Source: Amaurobius ferox (lineage: Eukaryota > Arthropoda > Arachnida > Araneae > Amaurobiidae). From it: a stretch of 64,000 nucleotides of DNA. The DNA lies in NCBI GenBank assembly GCA_951213105.1, contig OX578140.1, positions 36,484,003 through 36,548,002 on the forward strand, written 5' to 3'. Positions 22,590 to 34,240 of this stretch are shown piece after piece; the first letter of the stretch is position 1, and each line of letters begins with the position of its first letter. The notes under the pieces were generated by a model that saw nothing but the letters and a program-made list of their open reading frames with translations, had not been told where the DNA came from and did not search any database. Made by a program: the position numbers and the translations under genes.

Positions 22590-23180
22590 ACTATTTTCCA
22601 TTCTCTATATGAAAGTAAAAATGAAATGAACATTTGACATTTCATTTTCTGAATTATGGAATATGTTTTTAAATAATTAAGAACTGATTACACTAATTCT
22701 ATTTTTATTTGCATACTTTTCAAAAATCTATCTAATTAGCACTTAATACTCCATTTCTAACAATAAATAAGTTTTATGTTTAAAAAAATTATTAAAAGGG
22801 TAATTAAAAGAACACATTGACAAGCTTTTTCTTATTCGTTAATCCACTAAAATCTAAGAATTCTTAAGCTAACCGCACTAATTACAACACAAATTGCCAT
22901 TTATCCTCAGACGCAGCGCCATTTTCTTCAATTTCGCGTTCCAAACGGATTCCGTCCCAATATCTCATTAGACGTGTATAACACTCTTATGTTTCTACCA
23001 TTTAATTGGAGAGCACTTGCTCGAATTAAGTCATGGCATGTTTCATTGGAGCGACATCTTATCAAATTCGATATCTCTTCAGAATAAAGAATTTGATTTT
23101 ATTATATGTTGTATTCTGTGGCATTTACTCTAGCGCTATTAAATAAATCGGCTGATTTGTTCTGGTTGAATAGTTTAAAA
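22590..23180 (+). repeat. Repeat R4, copy a
   Basis: Shares AATTGCCATTTATCCTCAGA, GCGCCATTTTCTT, ATCTCATTAGACGTGTATAA, TTTAATTGGAGAGCACTT and GATATCTCTT.AGAAT.AA with 25850-26300 and 33840-34240. No frame is conserved, so this is an old non-coding dispersed repeat. Confidence 0.65.
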
Positions 23181-23199
23181 GACTATAAAACTACATCTG

Positions 23200-23640
23200 T
23201 AAAGTAAAATTAGAATATTTTATTCCCTAAATTATTAGGCATTCTCTATAAGATCAATTTCAGAAATAATTAAACTAGTTCTGGTTTCCCTTGCGTACTT
23301 TTCAAACATCTAAGTTAATTAGAATAAAACACTTCATTTCCTATTAATAAATAACAGATAAATTAATTTTAAAAAGTAACTAAACAATAGATAAAACGCA
23401 CTTTCCTGCTCTTTCTCATTATTACTCCACTAAAAATATCCATTAGTTACTACAATCTAAGAATTCCTCTATTAACTACAGTAATTATCTTCTGACGTAG
23501 CGCCATTTTCTTTGACATCTCATTCTAAACAGTTCTATTCCAACACGTTTATAAAACATACTTGATTTTCTACTATTTAATTTTACAGCTCCTACTCCAA
23601 TTCATTCACTGAACTGTCCTTTAGAGGAGGTCCGTTAGAG
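23200..23640 (+). repeat. Repeat R4, copy b (tandem neighbour)
   Basis: A diverged direct copy of the preceding unit (GCGTACTTTTCAAACATCTA, AGCGCCATTTTCTTTGA, ACACGTTTATAA) that stops after the GAGCACTT-equivalent position. R4 therefore occurs here as a tandem pair. Confidence 0.55.
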
Positions 23641-24380
23641 GGGTACGCGGAGGTACAATGGTTTTCAAAGTCGGGTACGTGTACCTTGGAGGTACGCAAT
23701 AACAATTAATATTATTTTCTTTTAGTATTTTTCTTTCCTAAGACAAGTGGTGTATTGTCAGAAAGAAATGAGAAAATGAATTAAAAAATAGCAAATATTA
23801 ACTTGTATTTTTAAATTACAAGATCATGAACACAATAATATTATGAATATGTGAATAGAACACCTGGTTATAACGAAAAACATTCTTGCACTATTCTAAC
23901 ACGGAGCCTCCGCAATCTTTCACGCAATCTTCAAGCAATCTTTCATGACCTTTTTGCCTGAAGGGCGAATGAAACTTTGGGGGCAGCGCAAGTTTCTATT
24001 TGCCCTATATAAATAGTATATGTAAATGCTGTCACATAAATAGAAACTAAGTTAATGTCTGATGAATAATCATGTCCGGAGGAGTGGGGTGAAGCCTCCC
24101 GGATATAGACCTGAAAAAAAAAATTCCGTATTAGAACCAAAGCCTGTTTACAACCAAAAATAAAATATATCCCGTATCTGTATTTACCATAGAGATATGC
24201 GAGTAGATCTTAGAAGTACGTGATCAAAAGAGTTTGGTGATATTGCATGAGAACGATATATTTTTGCCAAATTTTATATCTCTTAAGAAGTTAAATTAAT
24301 TTTGTTACACATCCCCCCCCCCCCAAAAAAAAAAGAATTTTGATCTAGTGCCGTAGTAATTAGACCTATTATTGGGTATA
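23641..24380. other. Non-coding, no recognised feature
   Basis: Starts with a GGTACG-rich stretch (GAGGTACGCAATAAC, 23691-23705) whose GTAC palindromes look transposon-terminal, but I find no partner. A C12 run lies at 24313-24324. Confidence 0.4.
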
Positions 24381-24479
24381 TTTGGGTCGCTCATTCCAAA
24401 AATGGCATCGGTTTAATCGTATAAGCTCTAATTTTAGAAATCCAATATAAGCAAACATGAAAGCAGAGCCAAAAATGGC

Positions 24480-25120
24480 CACTGTATAAGGAAAGTGGCC
24501 GTTGAGGAAAGATGTATTTGGAGAACAAAATATATTCAATAAACCTTTGGATGACAGAAACGTAATCATCCTGACACCATTGCATATCAAATTAGACCTG
24601 ATAGCAATTTGTAAAGACTTTGAACAAGAAATGTTTGTGCTTTGGCTGCCTGTCAAGTTGATTCGCTGGACAGAACTTGGAAAAACTGAAATCGTGGATT
24701 TTTTATGATACCCAGGTAAGACAGCTTATAAAATACTCATAAATTCACATTTCATAGATTCAATAGACACTATTGAGTTTTATGCCTGGTCTTCGTTTGT
24801 TTTAGTTGTCAAAAACTTTCTTGGCAAACATATGGCAGACAATTGTTCTGAATAAGTAGCTCTCCAATTTAATTAAACTTGGCTGCAATATGAACATTAA
24901 AGTTAATTTCCTACACAGCCACGTAGATAGCTTTCAAAAAATCTTGTGATATATAAGCTAAGAGCAAGGAGAAATATTTCACCAGGACAAAATAACTATT
25001 GAATAAAAATGCTAGGGACGGGGAGGAATACCCACATGATGGCAGATTACTGCTAAAATCTTCAGCCGGGCTGACTTGATAGATCTCACTCTAGAAAATC
25101 CTATAAAGGAAACATCTTAT
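24480..25120 (+). pseudogene. Decayed arthropod orphan ORF family
   Basis: Conceptual translation gives, in order, KWPLRKDVFGEQNIFNKPLD (24492-24552), VIILTPLHIKL (24562-24594), NFLGKH (24814-24831), GCNMNIKVNFLHSH (24881-24922), ISEEQGE (about 24957) and MMADYC (25036-25053). I recognise this order from a large family of multi-copy uncharacterised arthropod proteins, whose motif PPLHIKLG is followed by NFLGNH, SHLDFFP, EQGERFHQD and MLADYCW. The function is unknown to me; the repetitive occurrence suggests an association with mobile elements. The longest intact piece is 24502-24708. Frameshifts and stops (for example at 24706 and 24856) break the rest, and the opposite-strand frames (24369-24656, 24391-24585) are its shadows. 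Confidence 0.6.
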
Positions 25121-25497
25121 ATATATTCTAGATGGTTGATCATTTTATATGCTCTTGGGTTGAAATAAACTAATTTAGTAATATGTGGCTACTTTAATAG
25201 TATGTAATATCAATAGCATCAATACTTTCTCAAGATCATATCAAAAATACAAATTCAAGTAATTAAGGATCCCCGAATTTTGACGAAAGACCGGTTGAAT
25301 CAGCCTATAAGGTTGCTGTTATTCCATATATTCAACATATCAAGTTGATGTCAAGTTGAAACTAAGTTGATGTCATTTTTTGAATCAACGCCCCAAAATA
25401 GTTCTAACTTTTAAAAACAGATCTAGCTTGTAAAGCACCAAAATATGTGTTGGTCATTGTTTATTAATGTAATTTATTAAATAGACAAACTTTTCTT

Positions 25498-25717
25498 GCC
25501 GATGTGGTGGCCGAGCGGTCAAAGAGGCAGGCGTTTCCTCGTGATGGCTCGGCTGCCAGATTGCGGGTTCGAGTCCCGCCTGCGGGCATGAATGTTGTAA
25601 TGTCTTATTTGGGGCAGAAGTCAGACTTCTACCTTCGGGTGCCCCGGGTCATTAGACTAAACAGAAGCAGTGCACTCATTCTTCCTTAATTGTAATGTTA
25701 GGGACACGACAACAACA
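25498..25717 (+). mobile_element. tRNA-derived SINE (SINE-A), with 13-bp target duplication
   Basis: ACAAACTTTTCTT flanks the element at 25485-25497 and 25718-25730. The head is tRNA-like (Leu/Ser type): TGGTGGCCGAGCGGTCAAAG is box A and D arm, and GGGTTCGAGTCCC at about 25563-25575 is a perfect box B. The body has no coding value and the 3' end is a (CAA)n-type tail. The intact duplication suggests a relatively young insertion. Another copy is at 30987-31210. Confidence 0.9.
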
Positions 25718-25849
25718 ACAAACTTTTCTTTTCTGGTCATGTAATTTCAAAAGATATCAAGCTGCATCAAAAATAAAAATAGAATGTAACCAGCAATGTA
25801 TATTCTAAATTATTAAATCTAAATTATATATATATATATATGAGACAAA

Positions 25850-26300
25850 TTTAAAACCTAATGACACAAGTTCTGCTTTTGCTTACGTACTTTTCAAACA
25901 ACAATCTAAGTTAATTATCATAGTTCCATTTCCCATCAATAAATAACAATTCAGTTTTTAAAAATAACTAAGCGATAGAACGAATACGTTTTCCTGCTCT
26001 TCATTCATTATCAAACTGAAATCTGAAAATTCTCCCAACTGACCAAATAATTACAACATAAATTGGCATTTATCCTCAGGCGCCATTTTCCTTGATTCCT
26101 CATTCCAAACAGATTCGGTCTCAAGATCTCATTAGACGTGTGTATTACTCTGAAGTTTCTAGCATTTAATTGGAAAGCACTTACACGAATTAAGTCATTG
26201 GATGGTTCGTTGGAGCGGCATCATTTGATTAATTTCGATATCTCTTAAGAATTTAAATCTTGATTGGATTAAATGTTGTATTCTGTAGCAGGGGTCTACA
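25850..26300 (+). repeat. Repeat R4, copy c
   Basis: Aligns with 22590-23180 over its length (CTTACGTACTTTTCAAACAA, GGCGCCATTTTCCTTGATT, ATCTCATTAGACGTGTGTAT, GAATTAAGTCATTGGATGG). Preceded by a 20-bp TA tract at about 25829. Confidence 0.65.
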
Positions 26301-27150
26301 TACCTGTTTGGGTGCTCTAAGCTGAACAAGTAGCACCATAACTTCCCATTTTGTGTCCCTATTTTAGCGTTTTGTCCCGTCAAGTCGTCATGTCCGAATT
26401 CGTAACTGGGATATAATGCCTACTGTGATAAGCCCCAACTTTCAGGGGTCTGTATCTCAACTCCCAAGGAAGCTATAGACCTATTTTTTTTCTTTGTAAT
26501 ATGCTTACGAAGCTAAAAAAACAGAAAAAATTGCAATTGATACCATAGTACCCGAGGAAAAAGAGCTTTAAAGTGACACTTTTTACGATTGCCCTGATTT
26601 TTTTTCTTCAATGTTTAATGTTCTTCAGTGTTATCTGTAGGCGGCGAAAAGTTATCAGATTGTATATTTATTGATTTTGAGATGCAAAGTGATACAGTTT
26701 TTTGAAAATCCCTTTGTAACATCACTCGTAATTTTCGAATTTCCGATTTTTTTTTTTTCGTTGATCTACAGGCTGAATGAGACTTAATCCAGAGTTCGAA
26801 TGAAACCAAAACCGAGATGCTGGCTCGAGTGTACGTGATCGACCATTTTGATAAAGCGGTTTTGAATCCTTTACATCGCCACGCCTAATTCGAATTTTAG
26901 AATATTAAATTTTTTCACTAAATTATAAGCTATGAATACTGATCAAATAAGACGAGTACCAAGATTCTTGCTAGAGTGGAAGTGTTAAATAATTAAGCAA
27001 GTTGTGGGGGTTATTATTCCTTTGCACTGTCAGCCTTAATTCAATTTTTTGAAATTTGATATTTTTTCTTAGATCTCGAAGTTGAGACGAATGGAATAAA
27101 ACCAAAATTATGATTTTAGCTATAATGGAAAAGCTCAATAATTTTGATAC
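26301..27150. other. Non-coding, no recognised feature
   Basis: No gene, RNA or repeat recognised. Short minus-strand frames at 26615-26809 and 26971-27171 lack any family signature. Confidence 0.4.
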
Positions 27151-27159
27151 ATAAACCCC

Positions 27160-27650
27160 TGATTCACTCACTCACCCCTCTTTCACTCACTCACCCCTCT
27201 TTCACTCACTCACCCCTCACTCACTCACCCCTCTTTCACTCACTCACCCCTCTTTCACTCACTCACCCCTCTTTCACTCACTCACCCCTCTTTCACTCAC
27301 TCACCCCTCTTTCACTCACTCACCCCTCTTTCACTCACTCACCCCTCTTTCACTCACTCACCCCTCTTTCACTCACTCACCCCTCTTTCACTCACTCACC
27401 CCCTCTTTCACTCACTCACCCCCTCTTTCACTCACTAACTCCCTCTTTTAACCACTTACCCCTCTTTCACTCACTCACCCCCTTTTTTACTCACTCACCC
27501 CCTCTTTCACTCACTCACCTCCTCTTTCACTCACTCCCTCACTCCCCCTCACTCACTCACTCCCCCCTCACTCACCCCTCACTCACTCCCCCCCTCACTC
27601 ACTCCCCCCTCACTCATTCCCCCCTCACTCACTCACTCACTCAGTCAATC
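27160..27650 (+). repeat. C-rich minisatellite, ~19-bp unit
   Basis: More than twenty head-to-tail units based on CACCCCTCTTTCACTCACT. They are regular from 27170 to 27420 and degenerate toward CTCACTCCCC at the 3' end. The 183-codon frame over it is only a translation of the repeat. The complementary strand has a GGGG run roughly every 19 nt. Confidence 0.95.
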
Positions 27651-29164
27651 AATTCAGTTCATATTATATTCCCTCAACTCAGCCACATTGCTTAAAAAAA
27701 CACTCTCAAACTTCTCTCACTTCAGTTAGTAACGTGTATTGATATTTCCCTTTTATATATTATCTTATAATTTTCTGGTGCGATTTCTTCTTTCGTCCTC
27801 GTTACTTTAGGAAATAAGTCTTTGAACAGTGGAATATTAATTTATTCGTATTTGCGCATATCAGAGACCTATTTTTATAACACAGATTTCATTTTCATGT
27901 ACCTCAAATATGTCTAGACCATTTTGATTAAAATTGACAATTTATAAGTTTTTTAAAACTCCATGGCAAAAATTTATTAATAACTATAACTATGTCTAAT
28001 TCAAGAAATACCCGTCAAATTTTATCTTATACTTCACGGAATTAAACGATAATAGCATTTATAAAATATTTTTAATATCCACTTCAAATAAATTATCTAA
28101 AATGTCTTAAGAAGACTTAATTTGGGGTATCGGAAAGCTATTTGAACAGATTAAATATTTTTATTTCCCTCGGTACATTTTCGCCAATTTTACAAGTTGT
28201 GTAAAAAAGTTTCTTCTCTGATGCCCTCCTTTTCATAGTTTTTATTAATAAATTCTTAAAATTAAATTTCTGGTTGCAAGCGAATACTTTATTGAAATGG
28301 ACTTTTGAAGACATGAAAGGCACCATTTTCTCCTAAAAACTATGAGTAATTGATATGATGGGTGTTCTATTTCTTAGATCTCTGTATTTCATCCAATTAA
28401 CAATATGAAAACGCCAGGTTTAATCTTCCTAGATGGTTTCGTGGAGTTTGGTAATTATTTTTAGAGAAATATAAAAAAAATTTTAATGGAAAAATTCTTT
28501 TGATGAACAGAGTGGTTTGGTTGCCATAGTTACCACAACGAAATACGAAACTATAAATAAATTCATTGATAAAATATAATAAGAAAATAGTCTGCTGTAA
28601 CTATAAATTAAAATACCTCAAAAACGGTTGATTTAACACCAAATGATTGAATTAAGAATGACTAAGTTGTTATTTTCTGTGAATAGTGGTATTAAAACGA
28701 ATGTTGTGTGTCTCGAGTTATTACTGAAAAAAAGGTAAGAAACTAAAATTCAGCAATTTTTAAATTTTTTAAACGAAATTTCACGATTTTAGATTTATCT
28801 CATTATCTTTTGGTCATCTTATGTGTTAGTTTCAAATTTCTGTCTTTAGCCATTTGGACTGTGTCCATATTGCCCATATTGTATCCCATTGTCCGTCAAT
28901 CAGTCTCCCTCTACTGTATGATATGGAGTGTTGGCAATCTTCGGATAAATCAAAATAGTACTTCGAAAAGCAGGGTTTATTAAAATTTACATTTTATCCA
29001 GATAGTAGAATAGCATGATGTCAGTTTTATAGAGGAGAGTGGGGAAACCAATGCTTGATCGATCAAGTTATTCGAAAGGTAATAATTTATCAGGATGTTT
29101 GACAAGACTGGAGAAATTCTTTACACTGTTCCTATGTATGTATGAATGTTATGTTTAGAATATA
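27651..29164. other. Non-coding, no recognised feature
   Basis: AT-rich. The 62-codon minus-strand frame at 28138-28326 is not recognisable. No internal repeats found. Confidence 0.4.
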
Positions 29165-30250
29165 CACTCTTTTGCTAAAAAAAACGAAGCACCATGAAGA
29201 AAGTGGATGTTTTTATTGAAATTAAAATGCGTACCGCTCATACACAGGTAATGAAATAATAACAAAATCAAGGTAAGAAATTAGACCCATCAATGGTTAG
29301 AAATTGCACATTGAATTTTCAAATCAGTAACTGGTGAACCCCCTTGGCGGCAATGCATGCTTGTATAAGTAAAGGTAAAGAGTGATAAAGTGTCCTAATG
29401 TCATCCTGCGATACCAGGGGTAATGGCTGTGTGCCTGTGTTAAACAAAGGCTGATTGGGACCTCTGGCCCTGGCGCCTCCACACACGTACCCGATGGTCA
29501 TCTACTGAAAGATTGAAGCGTGATTCATCGCTGAACACTATGCGATGCCAGTCTGCTGGCAGACATGATGCTCGGTTACGACACCACACCAAATGACTCT
29601 GTCGATGTTGTGGGGTTATGGGCATACGTCTTAAAGGCCACCGCGAGCTTAACCCCACCTCAGTCAAGCGCCGTGAGATGGTGGGCGGTACCACGGGTGG
29701 TATGGAGGGGCTGTAGCACGTTGGATGGCAGACAATGATGCCGTTGGGCTAGTTCGTGCCTGTCGCACAATCATCCGATCATGCTTCGCATTCCTATATC
29801 TTGCCCTTCCAGAACCTTCATTCCGCCGATGAGTTCCTGCCAGCACCTTTGCATAGCAGTGTCTGTTCGGCGCAGGTGACGGTCTATTGCTCGGTATGAT
29901 CAGCCAGCTTCACGCATCCCGACTATACGACCACGTTCGAACTCGTCTAATTGCTTATAAGGTCTTCGGCAACGTCATAAGGGCATTATTGGTTTTATCT
30001 CCACAGAACTGCAACTCCAATAACGAGCAAAGATAAACCGTCCACATTTTAACCTGTTTTATAGGATGCTGGCTGGGCAGTAGAAACGTGCGCTGAAGTT
30101 AACATTCATTGGCCTTGCAAATTCAATCGTTTACATTCTCGGTATAAAGGAATTTGCATGCGAAATTTTGAGATGATCAGATTATTTTTTTAGGGGTACT
30201 GCGTTTTTTTTTGTTGTTGTTGTTGTTGTTTTATTTTTTGCAAAAGAGTA
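29165..30250 (-). mobile_element. Tc1-like transposon, internally deleted
   Basis: The left end is TA-CACTCTTTTGCTAAAAAAAA at 29163 and the right end, inverted, reads TACTCTTTTGCAAAAAATAA ending at 30250 with TA outside. Both ends continue into AAAAACG(A/C)AG(C/T)ACC. The right TIR has gained a (TTG)n expansion (30212-30230) in its middle. The length of 1086 bp is well short of a typical Tc1 (about 1.6 kb), because the centre of the transposase is missing. Confidence 0.8.
29319..29985 (-). pseudogene. Tc1-type transposase, catalytic core deleted
   Basis: From high to low coordinate, the helix-turn-helix part reads LDEFERGRIVGMREAG-stop-SYRAI (TGA at 29900-29902) and HLRRTDTAMQRCWQEL. After a frameshift comes DRMIVRQARTSPTASLSAIQ (within 29664-29846), then PPTISRRLTEVGLSSRWPLR and the first catalytic Asp in HRIVFSDESRFNL (codon 29527-29529) followed by RVRVWRRQGQR. 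The sequence then jumps to the extreme C-terminus, VSQDDIRTLYHSLPLLIQAC (within 29319-29501). The second and third catalytic acidic residues are therefore lost, with the junction near 29440-29450. No functional product is possible. Confidence 0.85.
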
Positions 30251-30969
30251 TATTATCGATGAAGGTCAATTTACAACGCCATTTTACCAGCCTGACCCCC
30301 AATAAGATATAAATAATTTCCTTAATAGCGTAACTGCAAAAGACAACATCGGATTGACAGCTTTTTTTTTTAGATCTTTTCAACCCAAAAAAGATTTTAA
30401 CAAAGCTCTTAAATCTCTTAACAGGAGAGCTATTGACATGAGTCGTAAAATGATATTCTACCGACTTTCCGGAAGTTGATAGGTCCATTTCTGAACAAAC
30501 GATTCACTCTCTGACCTTCGGCAAGAGCGCCCATAAGAGTGGGCAAGAGGGGGCACTAGCCCCTCTTGTCCTCAAGCTAGTCGATGTTGTACATCTTATC
30601 CGAGTTTACACCATTGATGTCAGTGACTTGCCTCCTCCTGGAAAAAGTGTAAGGGCACCCATGCTTCCGACCCATAACAGCCGGATTTCAATATCAAACG
30701 TGGAAAGCCTTGTATATGCATAATCACTGTGTTCCGAAATTCACTTTCAGCTGTAGGTGGGCTTTGGTCAAAGTTGTTAAAGTGCGCATGAGAGGAACAA
30801 TAGAGCGCAAAAATATTCAACCCAAATGTTGTAAGCATCAACCGAAAAAGTCGTCTTGCTAAATTATTTATTTAACAAAAATGTCTGCTTTCTACTGGAC
30901 AGTCGTGTACATATTTTTATAATATACAGAAAGCACTTAATATAAAAAGTTCAAAAATGGCGACCAGTA
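30251..30969. other. Non-coding, no recognised feature
   Basis: Slightly richer in GC than average. Minus-strand frames at 30231-30488 and 30620-30841 match nothing I know. Confidence 0.4.
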
Positions 30970-30986
30970 TTAATGCGACCATTTAT

Positions 30987-31210
30987 TTATTAACTTATTG
31001 CAAATGATCAAGAACTTGATACACATTCGCCTATGCAATCGCCAGCATCGTGAACCATTTAGCCGTCACATAACATTGCCCCCGTGCACCAGTGGGGGCG
31101 GAACACATTGCGCCCAACATTCATGCCCGCAGGTGGGATTCGAACCCACAACCCGACAGCTCAGCAAACACCAGGAAAAGCTTGCCTTGACCGCCCAACC
31201 ACCGCGTCGG
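30987..31210 (-). mobile_element. tRNA-derived SINE (SINE-A), minus strand
   Basis: On the minus strand the head reads CGCGGTGGTTGGGCGGTCAA (box A/D arm) and GGGTTCGAATCCC (box B, about 31137-31149), followed by the same ACCTGCGGGCATGAATGTT as the SINE at 25498. Flanks are TTAATGCGACCATTTAT (30970-30986) and TTAACGCGAACATTTTAT (31211-31228), an imperfect 17-18-bp target duplication. This is an older copy than 25498-25717. Confidence 0.85.
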
Positions 31211-31514
31211 TTAACGCGAACATTTTATAATAATAAAATAAGATTTATCTTTAGCTTTCGCATCTCGAATAAATTATTTCAAACTTCAAAATATTTAGAG
31301 TGTCGTGGGAGTTTCTCTCCAGTGGACATTCTCATACATTCATATGACATTCGGTTTTGCTTGTATCACATCGATTAAAAGTTTCATTTTTCAAGTTGGC
31401 AACAGCTTAGTGAACAGCTAACAATTGGCAGCAGCTAATTATTTCTAACGATGTTTCTGTTCCTAGCCAATACTCAGAATCTACTTGGTCGCTTAATAAA
31501 CGACAAGTAGATCT

Positions 31515-31810
31515 ATGGGGGGAGAACAGCCCAGTGGTTAGCGCGCGGGAATTGCACTCGGACGACCCACGTTCGATTCTCGACTCTGCCCAAACTCTCC
31601 TCGTGTTCATGCGGAGCATGGTCATATTAAATATTTGGGTCCTTAAGTCCTTCCAAGAGGTTGGTAGTAGAGGTGGAGAAGGAGAGTACGGTCCCTATAG
31701 ATACGCCACCACTGGATTCCTGACTTAATAGGGGGTGTTTTCCCAGCCGTCTAAACATACCTTATACCTTCTTCACACATCGAACGGTCTGAATCGAACA
31801 AACAAACAAG
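31515..31810 (+). mobile_element. tRNA-derived SINE (SINE-B)
   Basis: Box A lies in CCCAGTGGTTAGCGCGCGGG and box B in CGTTCGATTC (31571-31580). The body (CTCCTCGTGTTCATGCGGAG; CCTTCCAAGAGGTTGGTAGT) matches the reverse complement of 45001-45288. It ends in a CGGTCTGAATCGAAC(AAAC)n-like tail. The target duplication is unclear. Confidence 0.85.
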
Positions 31811-33839
31811 CGTTCCTATAGTGTGATTGATCTTAAATATGACCTTATGAAATGAAATTTTGAGGAACTCCTTTGTTCTAAAGCTATTGTGACAGAGATT
31901 GTCAAATATAGACGAAGAACAGTTTATAAATTCGGAAAAGCTATAGAACGTTCATTTTAGCTCAGATATTTACCACCCAATAAAAAAAATGTGGGAAGAA
32001 TTGTTTTTAACGCTTTCATTTCCAAGAGAAGAATTTTACCACCGAGATCTGCTAATTCATTGGGGCTGACCATTTGAATTTCTTCAACAATTCCGTCACC
32101 AGATAATAACATTTATAAATCCGCGACATTCTTCTCCAATGTTTCTCTATGAACATTCTTGAAATTTCCCAACAAACCAAAAATAGCTGAACAATTCTTC
32201 ATCTGACCAAATCGTTCTAAAAATAATTTAGCTTTGTCCAGTAATTAATTAAAACTATTTATTTTATATATTGTATTTCAATTTTTTCACTGATATTGAA
32301 AAAATTTAAATCTACGATACTTTCGGCGCGGGACCCTTTTCAGCGTGGGGCCCGATTGGGTCCAATTGGTTCAATCAGCTCAAGACCAGCCTTGACATAC
32401 TCACAGATGGACAGCTTTCCAAAAGCTTTCGAAACGGTTTCAGTAGGTTTAAAAACGTGCTTTTCCTTCAAAATCTCGAATTCTAAAACATTCGTAAAAC
32501 AATACATACAAATAATACAACCGTATGTGAAAGTAACAAGATTAAATAGCTCCTTTATAGCCCATTCTTTTTATGCTTGCTTCTATTATTCGTGCTCTTT
32601 AGCGCCATTTCTTTTATAGAATAATTAATATTACAAAATAATCACATCTTAGAAACAAACAATTAAAAAACAGCAGATAAAATAAAAATTCCACACGCAC
32701 CATTATCATTTATTCTCCACTTTAATACCGGGATTCCCCATTTAACCCTTGTTACTCTACGAATGGCTATCAATTCTAATCCGGGAATCCATTTTCTTTC
32801 TCTCCTCTTAACAGGATTTTGCCTGAAATTAGTATTAGCACTTAAAATTAATACTCAAACTTTGTACTATTTAATTGCAAGCCCTTTACTAAATAGTTAA
32901 CTGGAATGGCATCTAGCTTTATCGAGCTTAATATGTTCTATACATTAAAACTTTAATTCTCTGGAATTATCTGTTCTATGCCGTTTACAGTCATCCATTA
33001 AGTTTTCGGGGATAATTTGAAAAGTTACTTGTATTTTAAAATACATGTCGCCTTTTAAGTAAATTAAGCAGTAGGACATGTAATATAATAAAACTTTCAT
33101 AAGTTAATTTTTTTCTTATAATATATGATATACCAATTTACCTTTTCGTCTAATGCAATAAAACAACAATTAAATCCTTAGCTAATTCACAATTAATACT
33201 GCCGTATTCTCAAAACACTGACTCGTATCTGAGCATCCTTATATATCTTCTATGAAAAGATCTAAAAAAACCACCTTAATAACTCGTACCAGTTTCTCGA
33301 ACTTTCCAAAACTCTGTGGAACGCAATCACATTACAGATAACAGCATCCATAGACCGGTTTCGTACATATTATGCGCACGTCAGACCGACTGGAATAGCC
33401 GATATCATGGTATATTATGAAATTTGCTATTTGTCACAATTTTACGAACCTCTGTGAAAATATTGTTGAATATTCTAAATGACTGATCCAGAAGGTGGCG
33501 CTGCAGTTCAACGGGAAGGTTATGTCCGGTAAACACGAACAACCGCAAAACGTGCTATGTACCAGAACCTTGTGAACCTCTTTAATGGCTGACTAAGTCG
33601 GTTACACCACGTAATTGACTTCAAATTTCAACAGAATAATCTCATTAAATTTACGGTATATTTTTTAATGTTACTGATATTATCTGGATATCATACTAGT
33701 TATCCAAATTAAAGCAGATCTTCAGAATTTCATGATTATCTTTTACAATGCGAGTTCCATCGAATTACATTAGTCTGTCAGTCACAGAGCAACAAATAAC
33801 TTTTTCTTTGATAAATACGCAATATTATCATTTAAAAAT
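31811..33839. other. Mostly non-coding; weak R4-like stretch
   Basis: A GC-richer patch at 32325-32390 contains GGGGCCCGATTGGG. About 32690-33000 has faint R4 resemblance (TACTATTTAATTGCAAGCCC). No gene recognised. Confidence 0.35.
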
Positions 33840-34240
33840 ATCAAAACTTGTTTTAAAATCAATGATACAATATGAACACGCAACTGCTCTCCTCTTCTCA
33901 TCTATCAAGCCATAAAAAACTTCTAATTCTCTAACTAACCATAGTAATTAGAAGATGAATCGCCATTTATCTTAAGAGAGACGCAGTGCCATTTTCTTTG
34001 ATTTGTTCTTAAAAGATTCCGCCCCAAGATCTCATTAGACGCGTTTAACACTATTAAACATTCTGCCATTTAATTCGGAAGCACTTACAGAAATTAAGAC
34101 TCTATAGTTCATTGAAGCGACATCCTTTTTATCAAATTCGTTATCTCTTAAGGATTGAGATCTTGATTTTGTTAAATGCTGTATTCGGAACTATTTGCTA
34201 GTGTCATTTATTAAATCAGCCGATTTGTTCCGGGCGAATA
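33840..34240 (+). repeat. Repeat R4, copy d
   Basis: CGCCATTTATCTTAAGA, CAGTGCCATTTTCTTTGATT, ATCTCATTAGACGCGTTTAA and TCGTTATCTCTTAAGGATTG follow the order seen at 22590-23180. Confidence 0.65.

Noticed and set aside
25500..25600. Functional tRNA gene at the SINE-A head
   Set aside because: Box A and B are good, but the acceptor stem does not close, the sequence continues into a SINE body and it is flanked by a target duplication.
27160..27650. CRISPR-like array
   Set aside because: Units are contiguous without unique spacers, and the genome is eukaryotic.
27144..27695. 183-codon Ser/Thr/His/Pro-rich frame
   Set aside because: Produced entirely by the C-rich minisatellite. The unit length is not a multiple of three and there is no signal of selection.
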